Source of the DNA: Crotophaga sulcirostris
Lineage: Eukaryota; Chordata; Aves; Cuculiformes; Crotophagidae
NCBI GenBank assembly: GCA_013397455.1
Contig: VYZB01000172.1
Location: forward strand, 791,685 to 855,684
DNA: 64,000 nucleotides
Direction of reading: 5' to 3'
Shown here: piece by piece, positions 1 through 12,908 of the stretch
How the letters are laid out: each line of letters begins with the position of its first letter
Position numbering within the stretch: the first letter of the stretch is position 1
Program-made: the position numbers and the translations under genes
The notes under the pieces: model-generated
Databases searched by the model: none
What the model was told of the DNA's origin: nothing
The model's input: only the letters and a program-made list of their open reading frames with translations

Positions 1-3000
1 CAAACTTTATGACTATTCAAAGAAGCAGCAAAGAAAAAGACAAACATACAAAGTGCCATGTTCTAGATTGTTCCATGAAGACCTAATTACAAAACAATCT
101 TTTTTTAATTGAGGGCAAAACGTGGCAGTTAAACAGCAATCCTTGAAAACGGCTTGCTCTTTGGTATCAGAAAGATTACTTTTATGCATATGTAACAACA
201 GAAATAACTTTTTAAAATGAGAAAACTGAACTGGAAAAGTACCAGAGCTTAGAAAAGCTGAAAAGGTGTCTTGGGAAGCAGGTAACATTTGGCTTGAGAT
301 CCACTTTCAAGGAAGGAGCATAAGACGAATAAGGCATCTAGAAAGACAAATGAAAAATATACTTCCTTCTAAATATTTCCATCTGTGAAAGAGGTTACGG
401 AAGGCTGATGATTTTTTCCCCCTAAAAACTTGCCTTAATTTTTTGTCACAGATTTTACTCTTTTTCCTGAAGAAGACAGCCAAACTTGAGTTTACACACA
501 GAAAATGTCAGGATAGACAAAACAGAAACATAGCATTTAAATATATTAATAGTTAAATTCATTTGGGAGTGTGCCACGTATACAGTTGCTAGCTGTCTGT
601 AAGTCCTTTATTTCTTTTGCCTTCTTAACTTTCTGACTTTCAGTCATCTTCTTCTTTTAGTTTTCTTCTTCTCACAAGCATCTCTGCCACCTTCACCTTC
701 CCACAGATGCTTATATCACTTCCCCCCAACTCTTATTCACCTGTCCTCTGCTACTCCTTACCATCAACTTTAAGTCTCTCACTGTGTCTCCATCTGATGT
801 CTCCATTTCTGACATGGAAAGCAAGGCTGGAACCGTCTCCTTAAGCTTATCAGTCTTGGAAATCATGCTCTACAAGGAGCAGCTGCTTTAAACAGAACAA
901 CACATGTTTACTGCTTCTCCCAGTGAAAAATGAATCACTGAGTGCCGTGACAGGGAGGACTCTTTGGGTGGGTTGATGGCAGCTCCTCCTGCAAGGCTTA
1001 ACAGCTTTGCAGAAAGCTCTCACTCATGCCTGCAGATAAGACAAATGGATCAGCTTTTCTGTGGGCCAACCAGCATCATATGTAAAACTAAATAGATATC
1101 AAATACGTAGCCATAGGGCTAGCTGTTGATCCGTAAGGGTCCCTAGGTAAGGTGCTGGATTCTCTCCTAAACTTTCCTGTGCTGGTTGATGGGGTCCATT
1201 GAGGGAAAGGGACCATAAAGCAATCCTGCTCGACTAAGCAGTAGTAGAAGCTGGAAAAAGCACAGGCACAGGCTTTGTAATGACTGCCAAAGACTAAAAC
1301 ATACACGTTAATCTCTTCTATGAGAAAAATAAAGAGGTAAAACTTTAGCACCCTGGCCCTGCAAGATAACAAAATCTTACTTTCATTAGAAGTACAGCCT
1401 TAATAGTAGCAAACCAAGGGGGAACAGGATCCAAACAATACTCTCCCTAAACAAAGGAGCGTTACAGATTAGAGGGCAAACGTTCAATAACTGGAGAGCT
1501 TATATTTACCATGCCAGTGGGGTTAAAATCCTGAGCACCCATCACTCATTACAAAAAAGTAGTACTCAATTCAGCACTTTTTCCAATGAAAATCCTTCTG
1601 CAATCCTATCCTTCAAGCAGAGATTGGAAAAGAAAAAATAATTAGAAGAAATGAACCCTAGGGAGAAACAGGCGTTTTTATTCATAAAGAAAGCTTACTG
1701 AACCAGTGATTCTAGGACTTCACAAGGCTTGCTAAAGTCAAGATACCAGGATGTCTTTGGCAGAGACACAGGAGCACAGAGTCAGACAGCCTGAATGCCA
1801 CCACTGTCCTTCTATCCTACCAGTTGGCTCTGGGACCAAGGTACCATTTCATCCATCTGAATTTGCGCCAGAACATATTTCAGTGTTCCTCGTTGACTGA
1901 GCTACATGTTGACATCAAGTCCTGTGATAGTGATGATGAATATTAACTACTAGAGGGGAAACAAAATCTTTTTCTCTTCACTCTGACAGCACTTCTTTGT
2001 TTGCTTAGCGGTAACGCAGCCACATTTGAACAACACAGAATGTAAAGGGATACTCCAGGAAGGAGAGACCAGCAGCCTGTTAATTCTGGTGTGGGAAGTG
2101 TGGCCACTCACAGCTTATGGCAACTTGTCAGTAATGCCATCAGCTTCAGCCAGGACTGGAATTACCTACAGATCTAAGAATTTGCTGATGGCAACCACTG
2201 GCACGCTGCCTCCAGTGGACCCACTCTCCCCTCCCCACTGAACTGCAGAGCTGGAATAGGTCCCTTGACACAAAGGAGGCAAAACAGTTCCTAGGGTATC
2301 TGTGACAATACAGCCTGCCTTGTATCCATCTGTCCTGAGACAAGTTCACAGTCTTCCCAGTCAGTCTGTTCCACCATTTTGCTACCCTTATAAATACAGT
2401 TTTTCTAATATAGGACCTAATCTCTGTCACAGACTTGCTGTTAATTTTTTCCTTATGACTGGCAAACATGGAGAAAAAGTCATTGCTGACCTCTTTACAA
2501 TAGATCTTGCTATACTGGAGGCCATCAGTGTAGACCACCTTCCCTTTTTTTTTTTTTTTTTGAGTGGGAGGGGAAAGAAAGAAATGTTCCTCATTTTCCT
2601 CATAGGTCACTTTCTTTAAATCTCCAGTCTTTCCTACTGTTGCCCTCTGGGCCTCCTCTGATTAATCTATATCTTTGTCAGAGTGATAGGAAAAGATGAA
2701 TACAGTATTGTAACTGGGATCTCACAGGAAAGGGGCAAGTAATGTCCTATCATACTACCCTTGGTGAAAGTTTGCTTTCCCCTGCTTTTTTTTTTTCCTT
2801 TAATAAAGCAAACCATCACAAAACTTCAGTGCATTTTCTGTTCTATTATCCAAACACCTGATGAAAAAGATTCTGGAGTATCACATCCAACATAGACCAA
2901 TGAAAGATTTCACTTGAGATGTTACTGATTGGACAGCGAAAGGAAGGGTATTTGTTTAGATGCTCAGCAAAAAAAACCCTTTATCTTCCAGATGGCTGAG

Positions 3001-6000
3001 AAGAAGAGATTAGCAAACATGATGACATGATAACACAGAGTTTCTGGCACAGACTAGAGGATGGCAGAAAGCCCAAGGAAGAGACAAAGACGAGCAAGAA
3101 ACACATTGAGAACTGAGAAAGGGAAACAAAACAAATAAAAGAAACCCTTGGTACTGATAGTAAGTGTAGCCTAGAAAATTCATGAACTCTTTCCACTCCA
3201 CATAAAGTTATTAACATGTCTGTTCATAAAGATGTAACTGAAAGTTTTTATGGAACATTTCTGCTATTCATTGGAAATAAGAGACTCTGTTAGCCAAGAG
3301 GAAAACTTGGGACAACTCTTTCCGATTTCAAATTGGAGAATGAATACATTAATAACCAGTACAGATCAATGAATACACACTGATTTACATCAACAAATGA
3401 ACTGTGAATTTGGAAAGGATGAGCATGGACTTCGCCTGTAATTTGGAAGCTAAAAATGAAGGACAACCCTCCCCACCTCCATTGTATTACACACTGTAGA
3501 CATATATTTGACTTTGAAGAACTTGACATAGGACTAAGAATCGGGCAAGAATTGCATCTAAAATTACTTCCTAAGAAAGAAAGCAAGTCAGGGAATGAAA
3601 AGCAAGCAAAAGAGGCATAAAAGGTGTGGGAAGAAAAGAATATAAAAATATGAAAAAGAAACAGATTATTTTTTAAAAAGGGAGTAGCCTTCTACAGACT
3701 ACACACCAAAGCCAATCTATCATTATGCAGATAAACCGATTCAACGTTTCTACTATTTTACAGAAAGCTTTTTTTGGCTTTTTTTTCCTTTCTTTGTTGA
3801 TTTTGTTCTTCTTACACTGCTTATACATTTCCAACTTGTTCTTTCCCCATCTTAATGTGTTTAAAATGACTGAAGAAATCAAATATCATGGAAATAAAAC
3901 TACAATAAGAAGTCTGCTTAGTGACACCTACAGACTTGAGAATTTGACAGTGATGAAAATGAATTCTGAGACTACTCAATAAGCCTTAGACTGAAATAAA
4001 CAGGTTTATAGAAATAACCATTTTCACAGGAAGTGTCTGCCACCTTCAAAATTTCTTGACTACTGTCAAAAGCTTAATCCAAACATTTTTGCCTACAAAT
4101 AAGAATGAAGGAGAAAGTTTTAATGGTTGATTTTTTGGGGAAGGCAGGTGAGGGGCAGTCTGTTAAATAAAGATATGAGGTTTTCCAAGCAAATAAATTA
4201 CAATCTAGAAAAAAAAATACATGCATAAAAGACAAGCAATAAAAAGGCTTCCAGGTTTTCATTGGTTTCAATATGCAACTAACTACAGACTTCTCATCAG
4301 CTCTTCCCTCAGGCCATTCCCAATTCCATTTGGAACTCTAAAACTACAGTACATGTTTTTAAACAGTGGGGATATGTAATGATTTGACCAGTTTATCACT
4401 AGGTGTCACATTTTCCAGCAGAAAATATGTTTAAGATCAGGACCAGATGGTTTAAGCAGAAATATTGTTACACTTTTCTGACCCAAGATGTTAGCAGAAA
4501 TTCAGGGTCAGAGTGTCATTTTATTCTAAAAAAGAAGTTGATACAGAGGATGCACATCTCTTACACAGTCTTGCTATTTACAATGAACGTACGTGAAGAT
4601 CTATTTCCCTCAACACAGCAAGAGGCAACTTATTTGCTCACAGTGCTCAACTTCCCTCTAGCTGACAATGAACTCAAAAAACTGTCTTTGTAAGTTCCTA
4701 TCCATCCCTCAGGGTTTTCACTTAATGTTTGCTTTGCTTGACTTCTTGATCTTTTCTGTCCAGTGGTCTGGAGTTACAATTGCTTCTTCTTCATGATGAG
4801 TCACACAAATATAAGTGTATATGCATGTGCGCAAGCAATGACATATGTGTGTGCTTTGTATGGAAGCTGTTACTGTTTCAATAGTTTTGTTCAATGAAGA
4901 AGATCTGCAGTTCATTATACTTGTGAGCATCAATAAGGACAGCTGTTGACCTATTGGTTACAAAAAGATTTAAGCTGGCCCACAGCAATATATCTGCATC
5001 CAACCACAAGTTATTGAGATTCATATAGGAATCATTAAGTCACATTCCAGAGCCATAATAGTCCCCCAGACTTAACAGCTATGAATGTCTATTAGCAGTA
5101 GATGAAAGACAACCACAGGGCAGATATTAACTACGTTTTAAAATCCTATTTATATCTGTGATTTTCATGAAAGAAGAGTTGGTAGGATGACTTCACTGTC
5201 AGGCAGGTAAAAACGAAAGAGCAAAAAGCAACGTTTGTGAGGATCTGTACTTCTGAAGACTGACATAAATGCCAGTTGGAGGTAGCTGCTGTACTGTGCA
5301 GAAATGAACCAGGCCTCTCTTAGACTTTGAGAGATTACAGATTGCCACAAAATAGTTAGACTGAAGTGAACTAAGAAAAACAGAGTGGTTCAAAGTCCCA
5401 ACAGAGCTGAAATACTCTCAAAGTGGGGAAGACAACGATCCAGAAACAGACAGTTTGGATTTGTAAGGGATGTTACAAACACACACAAAGACATGTTTGA
5501 AGATAAGGCAATTTTTTGACAGCAGCACTTGTAGAAGGGCTTTTAAAACTGTTTTCAGCTTCCTCAGAGACTGACTATGAAGCTGAATTATAAAAACCTG
5601 AGGAGCCTTGTACTCCGTATTAGAAGGAATTCTATGACAGCACATGAGAGTTCTCTCTAGAAGAAAAACACAGAATTAAAGGGGGAAAACAGCTGGGCTA
5701 TACATTTGGCCAAAGTCAGGCCAAAGAACCACTTCACAAAGGGTTACAGAAGGAGGCGGGGAAGACAATTAGAATGCAAAAGGAAAAAGATTTTGCTGCT
5801 GGCGGTTTATCCCAGTTCAATGGAAATGGTTGTGGAAAGCCATTTCCATAAGGTATCCTCTCCCTTGCTACTGTCTCTCCCAGGAGGGGTTCAGTCAGAT
5901 AGGCTGGCAGTTGTCAATATTCTGAAAAGGATGAAGATGTGCAATGGATACTATCAGTTTTCAAAAATGAGAAGTACACATCATAGATGAAAAAATACAA

Positions 6001-9000
6001 AGACAACACAACCAACTTGAAGAGACAGTGGAACAAGGGCAAAAACTGCAGACAAAGTCGATTAGATTATCATCACTGAAAGTCAAAAGACATTTTTGAA
6101 GTTTGACTTACTTTCAGAATGTAGACATCTAAATCAAGAAAGATGTATGCTAAAGCTTGGGGGGCAGGGGAGGGCAGGAAGAAGAAAAACAAAGCCACAG
6201 GCAATAAAAAGTGAAGAGTCTATGTAGAGCAAAGATCCTCTAGGAGTGAAGTTTTGCCTCATTAAGGAAGTCTGTTTCAAAACTAGTTGGATAAATAAAT
6301 GGAGGAAGATACAAACTGTGGCAGCAGAAAAGGGGGAAAAACCCTCAGGTTCATGAAAAAATTGTCAAGCCTTCCATTAGGGCTATTTAGCAATACCAAG
6401 TGGTCATCTGAAAAGAAATTAAGAGATTCAGGTCAGTTTTCCCAGCATACCTCTCAAGTTTCAGGGACCTCTGACCGAATGGAAGATAGACAAGTAGTTT
6501 AGCCAAGAGCATTTCTGAGTGCAAGGAGGAAAAAACAGATTATAATAGTTTTACAACACAAATCTTTTGTGACTTCCACACCAAAAATACCAGCAGCTGC
6601 TGTTACACCTGGAGGTGGTGGGGTCTGTCATTCTCCAGGAAAAGCAAACTATGGTGGGAAAGATGAAGTAATCTCAGTTTTGCAGAGAAGACTACGTCTC
6701 TCTTATCTGAGAGCCCTTCAGTTCCTGTGGCTGAGGAGTGCATCCCCAATTGCACTGTCAGGATACCAAAAAGACTGACTAAATTTCTCAGCTTCCGCAT
6801 GTCTTAGCTAGCAGGTTAAAACCCCTGCACATCGCTTTGCCTTCTTATGATACTTTCCTCAGTTGAGCAAGGGGTTCTGCTGATCTCATGTCCTGGAAAA
6901 TAACTCGAGGAAACAGACCTAATAAATCTTAGCCTGAACTATGAAACTCTACCCAGAACAGATACACTTAAATTCCTGCAGTGATGCAGTTATACTTTGC
7001 TATTACTGTTTCTGTTAGATGCCATTTTCATAACAAAACCACACCAGGGCATTACACAGTGGTTGCAGACATATTTTCAGAGCACTCGACAAAAAACACA
7101 GTAAAGTAAAGGTCACTGGATTATGTGCATATCAACCTGATTAAAAAAAAATATAATAAATCCTTTCAGCCATAAAATAAAACATCAGATCTAATCCTGA
7201 GAGGAGGCTTCACATAATATAATTACCACCTGAGATGGCAAAAGGAAGTGTGTTCAAATCTCCAGAGAGAATTTTGTTCAAAGGAACAAAAATGTCCCAC
7301 AAATAGGGGTTAAGAGGACATGTGAGGATTATTTATGGATTGAAAAACCTTAAAACCAGAGCCAGATGTACTTCATACTGACCTCAGAGGTGCACTGACA
7401 GACATTAAGGAAACTCTTTACCTTTTTGAAGAGCTAGTATGATCTAAGGGAATGCTCTTAGCCTCTGCTGCCAACTTTCCTACAGATACATAATCTAGCC
7501 AAGTACTTTATGCATCTGAACAGCATTTTCATCAGACAAAATCTAGTTTCTTTCATACATACTCTTCTTTTCCTGAAGTAGTTATCACTGAAGCACAAGT
7601 TTAGTAGTGTTGTAACTGCTCTCTCTTATCTCTAAACTTAGGAAAAACTAATTAAAACAGAAGAGACAGATACAAAAAGTATGTACACTGAGACTGTGAT
7701 CCATATTTAGTTTTGTTAAAACGCAGACTGGAAAAAATGGAGCATTAAGACTACATGTCAATATACATATCTTAACTATAAAGATATGTTATGTCTTTTG
7801 TCAAGACTAGTGCTAGAAGTCTTCATGAGAGATGCAGCAGATTTGTGACCTGGGGTTTCAGGAGTGGTCAAAATATTTCAGTGAATATTTGCATCTCAGA
7901 AATAACTGAGAACCCTTATAAGAAGAAAGAATATCAGAAGGAGTAGACTGTAGTGATGGGATGTTGTCGCTTGGATGGTCATGTGTGAAAGACTGGGGAA
8001 TTCCTTCACCAGATCACAGGGAAATCAAGATACAGGCTCAATTTTTTTGCCTGAAAAAGTATTGAACTGGTGATGAGCTTAACAGGCTCAGAAGGCTGAG
8101 CGCTAAGGCACAGGCACAACCAAAACTAGTAGATTTACCACTATCACCCAGCAGTGGCCACTCCCACCTCTCAGTGATGCCCCACAGATCTCTGTAATAC
8201 AGCTGGGCAACTCAGTTTGTAAGGGTTTTGGCAGATTTTCCCTGGTAAATCTTGGCAGTGCTAGGAAAATGTCGAAAGTCCAATGGAAACACATCCTTGT
8301 TCCTCAGCCACGTCAGTCCACATCCAGCATCTTGGTTCAGGTCCTCCTTCACAGAATGCAGGGCTTTGCACAAACCCAAGACTTCTATCAAAGCCTTCAT
8401 TGTCATTGTCACTTAACAAGGCTGTTTAAGTCTAGCTGAAATTTTGTACCATGCTAATGGTGATCGTTAACAGGACTGAGGATAGCCCTCACATGTCCTG
8501 ACCCCTGGCAGTACTGCCAGACTTTTCTTCTCACTACTTTATTGCTGTTCTGCTGAACACACATGGCTGCTGTTAAAATCCTAGCCAGCTGTTAACAACT
8601 GCTTGGTTTTTCCCAGTTCATTAGGAGGCCACAAATAGTTTTAAATCATGAAGCTAATTAAGCAGAAATAAGACTGCCAAATGGGCTAGGCCTCAAACAA
8701 AACACACATCTAGAAATTGCTGACCTGGTAAAGGACCGCAGGGAAGAGTTCAGCACTGTCAACAGACTCTGCCTCAGCTCATCAGCGTCCCCACGCACAT
8801 ATTTAAATATTATCTTTGTGAATCGATATTGCCGTGTTCTTCAGCGCTGGCCAGGAGCAGTAGTTTTTGGCATCACAGCTTGCTGTTAGAGAGGCCCATC
8901 CACAAGCCGTGCTCCTGGTTAGACCATCAGACTAATTACCTGTTGTGAAGAGCATTTCCACACTTGCACAAAGCCTCCCCCTAGGATCCTGGTAGAATGG

Positions 9001-12000
9001 ATGTCTTGAGGCGACTTCTCTGACCACCCTGATAAGAGCAAGGTGCAGGTCAACCTACACCTGTTTCAACTGGTACACAAGGCAACCCTGATGCTTGGCA
9101 CTACACAGTCAACAAATTTTCATCTTGGAGACACTGGCAAGGCTTGTAATAGGTATCTATGTCTGAGGGCTCCTTCTAAGCATGATACAAACCCCAGTTC
9201 TTCAACACTGTAAGCTCCACAGTGCAAACAGCCACGCTGAGACATCATCCCACAAGGCTGGAAGTCAGCTTTGATTCCTTGGGGTTGAGTTTAGCACAGT
9301 AGAAGCAACTTGCCTGGGGCTGTTCCCAGGAGTCCATGTGACTCACGGCAAGTGCTGTTCCCTGGAGGTGACTTACATGTTCCCTTCCAGCAGGTTCCGC
9401 AATCAGAGATGCGAGCAATGATGTGCTTACACAGAAACGTGCTGTACTACATGAATTTCTACCAGGCATCTAACATGTTTTTTTTTGTTCTCTGGGGTTT
9501 GGGTTTGGGGTTTGTTTTTTTTTTTTTTCCCCAAAGTTCTTTGTCCTATTACAGACAGATTGGAAAAATGCCTTTAAATAGGAAAGAAGACTGAAAGTAT
9601 ATTTCCCCTTACCATATACTTCTGAGGGAAGCCAATGCAGTTCACTTGTTTCACAGATTACAAAACACAACTGATGTGAGTCACACCTGCTCAAAACCAG
9701 ACCAAATATTATTTAATATTAATAATAATATACAAATTGTGGTGTATATTAAGCACAAATTTAAGGAAAAATACATTATTATTTTATTAATTTTAGACTC
9801 CAAAGCACTTAATCACACCATACCTGAATGCAAAAAAATGGGGTTTTTTTAAGAAACAACAGCTTATAAGAAAATAAACAGAAACAAGAGTTCTCAAAAT
9901 AAGAAAGGAAATTTCTTACATTTTTTTTCTGGTCCTTGCACCTGGTATGCAAAAAAAACCCCAAAACATCATAAGAAAAATATGAAAAGTGAGGTGAATA
10001 TGGATTTTAATTTCTCAGCTGCACTGGACTAATAAGAAGAAAAGATTGTATTACAAATTNNNNNNNNNNNNNNNNNNNNNNNNNNNNNNNNNNNNNNNNN
10101 NNNNNNNNNNNNNNNNNNNAGAGGCAAGAGACTGCTGACTGTAAAATATAATGAGCAGCATCTGACTAACATCAGTGAGAGTCAAACAAAGAAACATCAT
10201 TAGGAAACAGACCCTGGGATTCTCCTGCTTCCCCATAGTCCCAAATGTATTTTTAATTTCTGTCCTCCTTTAACCACTGCTTTGCACACACACAAGTGTT
10301 GCTTACAGTCATCTGTTGAACTGTATGCATGATGAGATCCCACAGTGATCTGTAGACAGGATTTGCTTTTAGAGGCTGGTAAATAAAGATCCTTCAAAAA
10401 CTAACTCTCAAAAACAATGAGAAAGACTGGCCGTGCCATGCACATCACAGCAACATGAATCTAGACAGAGAAAGCTAGAGGCAGAAAATCGGGGTCCCTT
10501 ATGAGGCTGAATGCCACTTTCTCTGCTACAGAAACACATTAGAAGATCCATTTATCAAAAAAATTGACTACATACAAAGCTGCCCAGTACACCTATGCTG
10601 AATTTAATTAAACAAGCAAACAAACTGCTCCACCAGCCAGAAGCCAAGACCAGGAAAACAGGTTTTTTGGACTTGCAGCCAGCTACAATCCTGGATTTCA
10701 GTTTCATTCAGGGGTGGAAGTTGAAGCTTAGAGTAACGATAGAAAGAAACTTCCAGCTTTCTCCTGGGATAAACAAAACACAGGTTTTTCTTAAAGAGAA
10801 TCCTGAGATTTTCTAACTCAAGGTCACTTTGTTTTTGCAGAATAGCACACATTTGAAGTTTACAAACCTATTTGGCTACCAGCTAGACATAACCAAAAAT
10901 GACAGCACTCACATGATGAGCAGAGGATTTTTCTGCCTTGCGGGAACACACCCTGTCCTGCTCATCCCTCAGCGGCTGCTGCAGATGTAGAGGAGCACTG
11001 AGTCCCTTGTGACAGGCCGTGGAGTGCAAGTCCCCATACAATCATGTCTTGTCTACTGAAAGACTGGTCCTTGAGACTTCAGATAGCACTGGTTTTCCAC
11101 AGGATTCTCAGTTCCTTCAAACTAAATAATTCATGTCCTCATTCAGCACTGCTCCAGCTCCACTGAACCGATATTTCAGTTAAGGGCTAAGTAAATAAAA
11201 TAAATACAGATCCCCAGAGTTCTAATGAAAGCTCCCTCCTCCTCACCTACCCTTCCCATATCAGGACCAAGCAGGTACAGTAGGAGAGGGGCATGGAGAC
11301 AGCTGATCTTTGCTTTCATTCTATGAGTGGTGTGAAAAGGGCTAAACCTAACTTTTAATTTTTGTTTCTTTCACTGCAATACCTATGACAGGACTCATGG
11401 TGCTCTGGGGTCCAGCTCTGTTAACAGAAGATTTCAAAACCAAAATATGGACATCTCTTTCTCCAGGTATACATTTGTCGTATGTGGCACACAGAGATTG
11501 CAAAGGTATGGCACAAAGATCTTACGACACTCATTTGAAATAACACAAGTAATTCTAGCTGGCCTCATCCACTCACAGGAACTCCAACTGTCACAGCAAT
11601 GCAGACTGATAAAATCTTTATGCTGTAAAGCCCTATTTCCCTTTGGATGTATTGCACACAGATCTAGAGCAGGGTTACAGTGCTGGTGTATTTCTTGAAC
11701 CAACCTAATTCTCTCCTGTGAATTTCCATCTTCTTCCTTCTTCACTAAGGCAAAACTAATGATTCTTAAGCTTGCCAATACACATTCATTTGGAATAAAT
11801 TTTATTTATTCTGGCTTCCCTTTTATGATCTTCTTTTCATAGCTCCATAGTACTCCCAAAGAGAGGAGATTTACAGTGCATTTTAATGCAGATTTTAGAT
11901 GTTTTGCAGATTCAGAAAGGAAAATCACATCAACATACAAAAGGTAAACTCTGCTGATAGGTGTTAGAGGGGACACCTCTGTTGTGTGCTTGCTGGAGAA

Positions 12001-12469
12001 TGCAAGAGACAAAAAGCACTGAAATTCCCAAAGATTTATCAGAGTAATCTTTCTTAGCTAGTTGAAGTCCGCTGGTCACTTTTCAAGCAAGTGAAATAAA
12101 AAAAATAAATTCTTGTTGCTTGTGCTGGTTGATTATACTTTAATAGGTAAACATCTTTCCCTGGCAAGTTCCCATCTATTTTAAGAAACTTATGCCAGAA
12201 ATGTATTTGTATAACTCTCACCCCATTCCTTTCCCAGTAAAAGGTTAACCCTTAAGGGAACTCTTTTTTTGATTTGTTGCATCAGTTTCCTCTGGGATTA
12301 GCAAAAGAATTAACTTGACTGTCTTTTGGAGGCCAGGAACAAGAGCCTACAGAAGAATTAAAAGGACAACTGGATCTTGATAAAACACTAGAATCAGAGG
12401 TAAGACAGAGGAAAGGTAAATTACAATAAGTTAAAGGAGATATGCAGGAGAATAACTGGACAATTTTGT
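1..12469. other. Non-coding stretch, no gene seen
   Basis: AT-rich DNA with short chance open frames on both strands. It holds a 17-T run (2545-2561) and a 14-T run (9515-9528) preceded by a G-rich patch GGGGTTTGGGTTTGGGG (9494-9510). A minor exon-like segment is possible at 8939-8991 on the minus strand (donor ACAG|GTAATTAG, acceptor CCATTCTACCAG), but nothing nearby supports it. No RNA gene or recognised repeat otherwise. Confidence 0.6.
10060..10119. other. Assembly gap (60 N)
   Basis: Sixty consecutive Ns. The flanks are AT-rich (AGATTGTATTACAAATT to the left, AGAGGCAAGAGACTGC to the right). The real length of the missing DNA cannot be told. Confidence 1.
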
Positions 12470-12908
12470 AGAACCATAGAATGGTTTGGGTTGGAAGGGA
12501 CTTTAAAGCCCATTCAGTTCCACCCCCTCTGCCATGGGCAGGGACCCCTCCCACCAGCCCAGGCTGCTCCAGGCCCCATCCAACCTGGCCTTGAACACCT
12601 CCAGGGAGGGGGCATCCACAGCTTCCCTGGGCAACCTGTGCCAGGGCCTCACCACCCTCAGTGTGAAAAATATCTTCCTAATGTCTAATCTAAATCTTTT
12701 CCCTTCCAATTTAAAGCCATTCCTCCTCATCCTATCACTACATGCCCTTGTAAAAAGTCCCTCCCCAAGCTTTCTTGTAGGCCCCCTTCAGGTACTGGAA
12801 GGCCTCTGGAGCCTTCTCTTTTCCAGGTTGAACAAGCCCAACTCTCCCAGCCTGTCCTCATAGAAAAGCTCCTCCAGCCCTCTGAGCATCTTTGTGATTG
12901 TCCTCTTT
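12470..12908 (-). mobile_element. CR1 LINE 3' fragment (minus strand)
   Basis: The plus strand starts with the reverse complement of the CR1 tail (AGAACCATAGAATGG), followed by GGTTGGAAGGGAC. It then carries the usual block giving tail-to-5' CR1 sequence, including a CTGGGCAACCTGTGCCAGGG motif and the CCAGCCTGTCCTCATAGAAA region. It is about 440 bp, 5'-truncated, and fairly well preserved. Short open frames in it on both strands are not genes. No target-site duplication is obvious. Confidence 0.93.

Noticed and set aside
9494..9510. Telomere-like GGGGTTTGGGTTTGGGG
   Set aside because: Only three G tracts in a T-rich slippage patch; too short for an interstitial telomere or a clear quadruplex.
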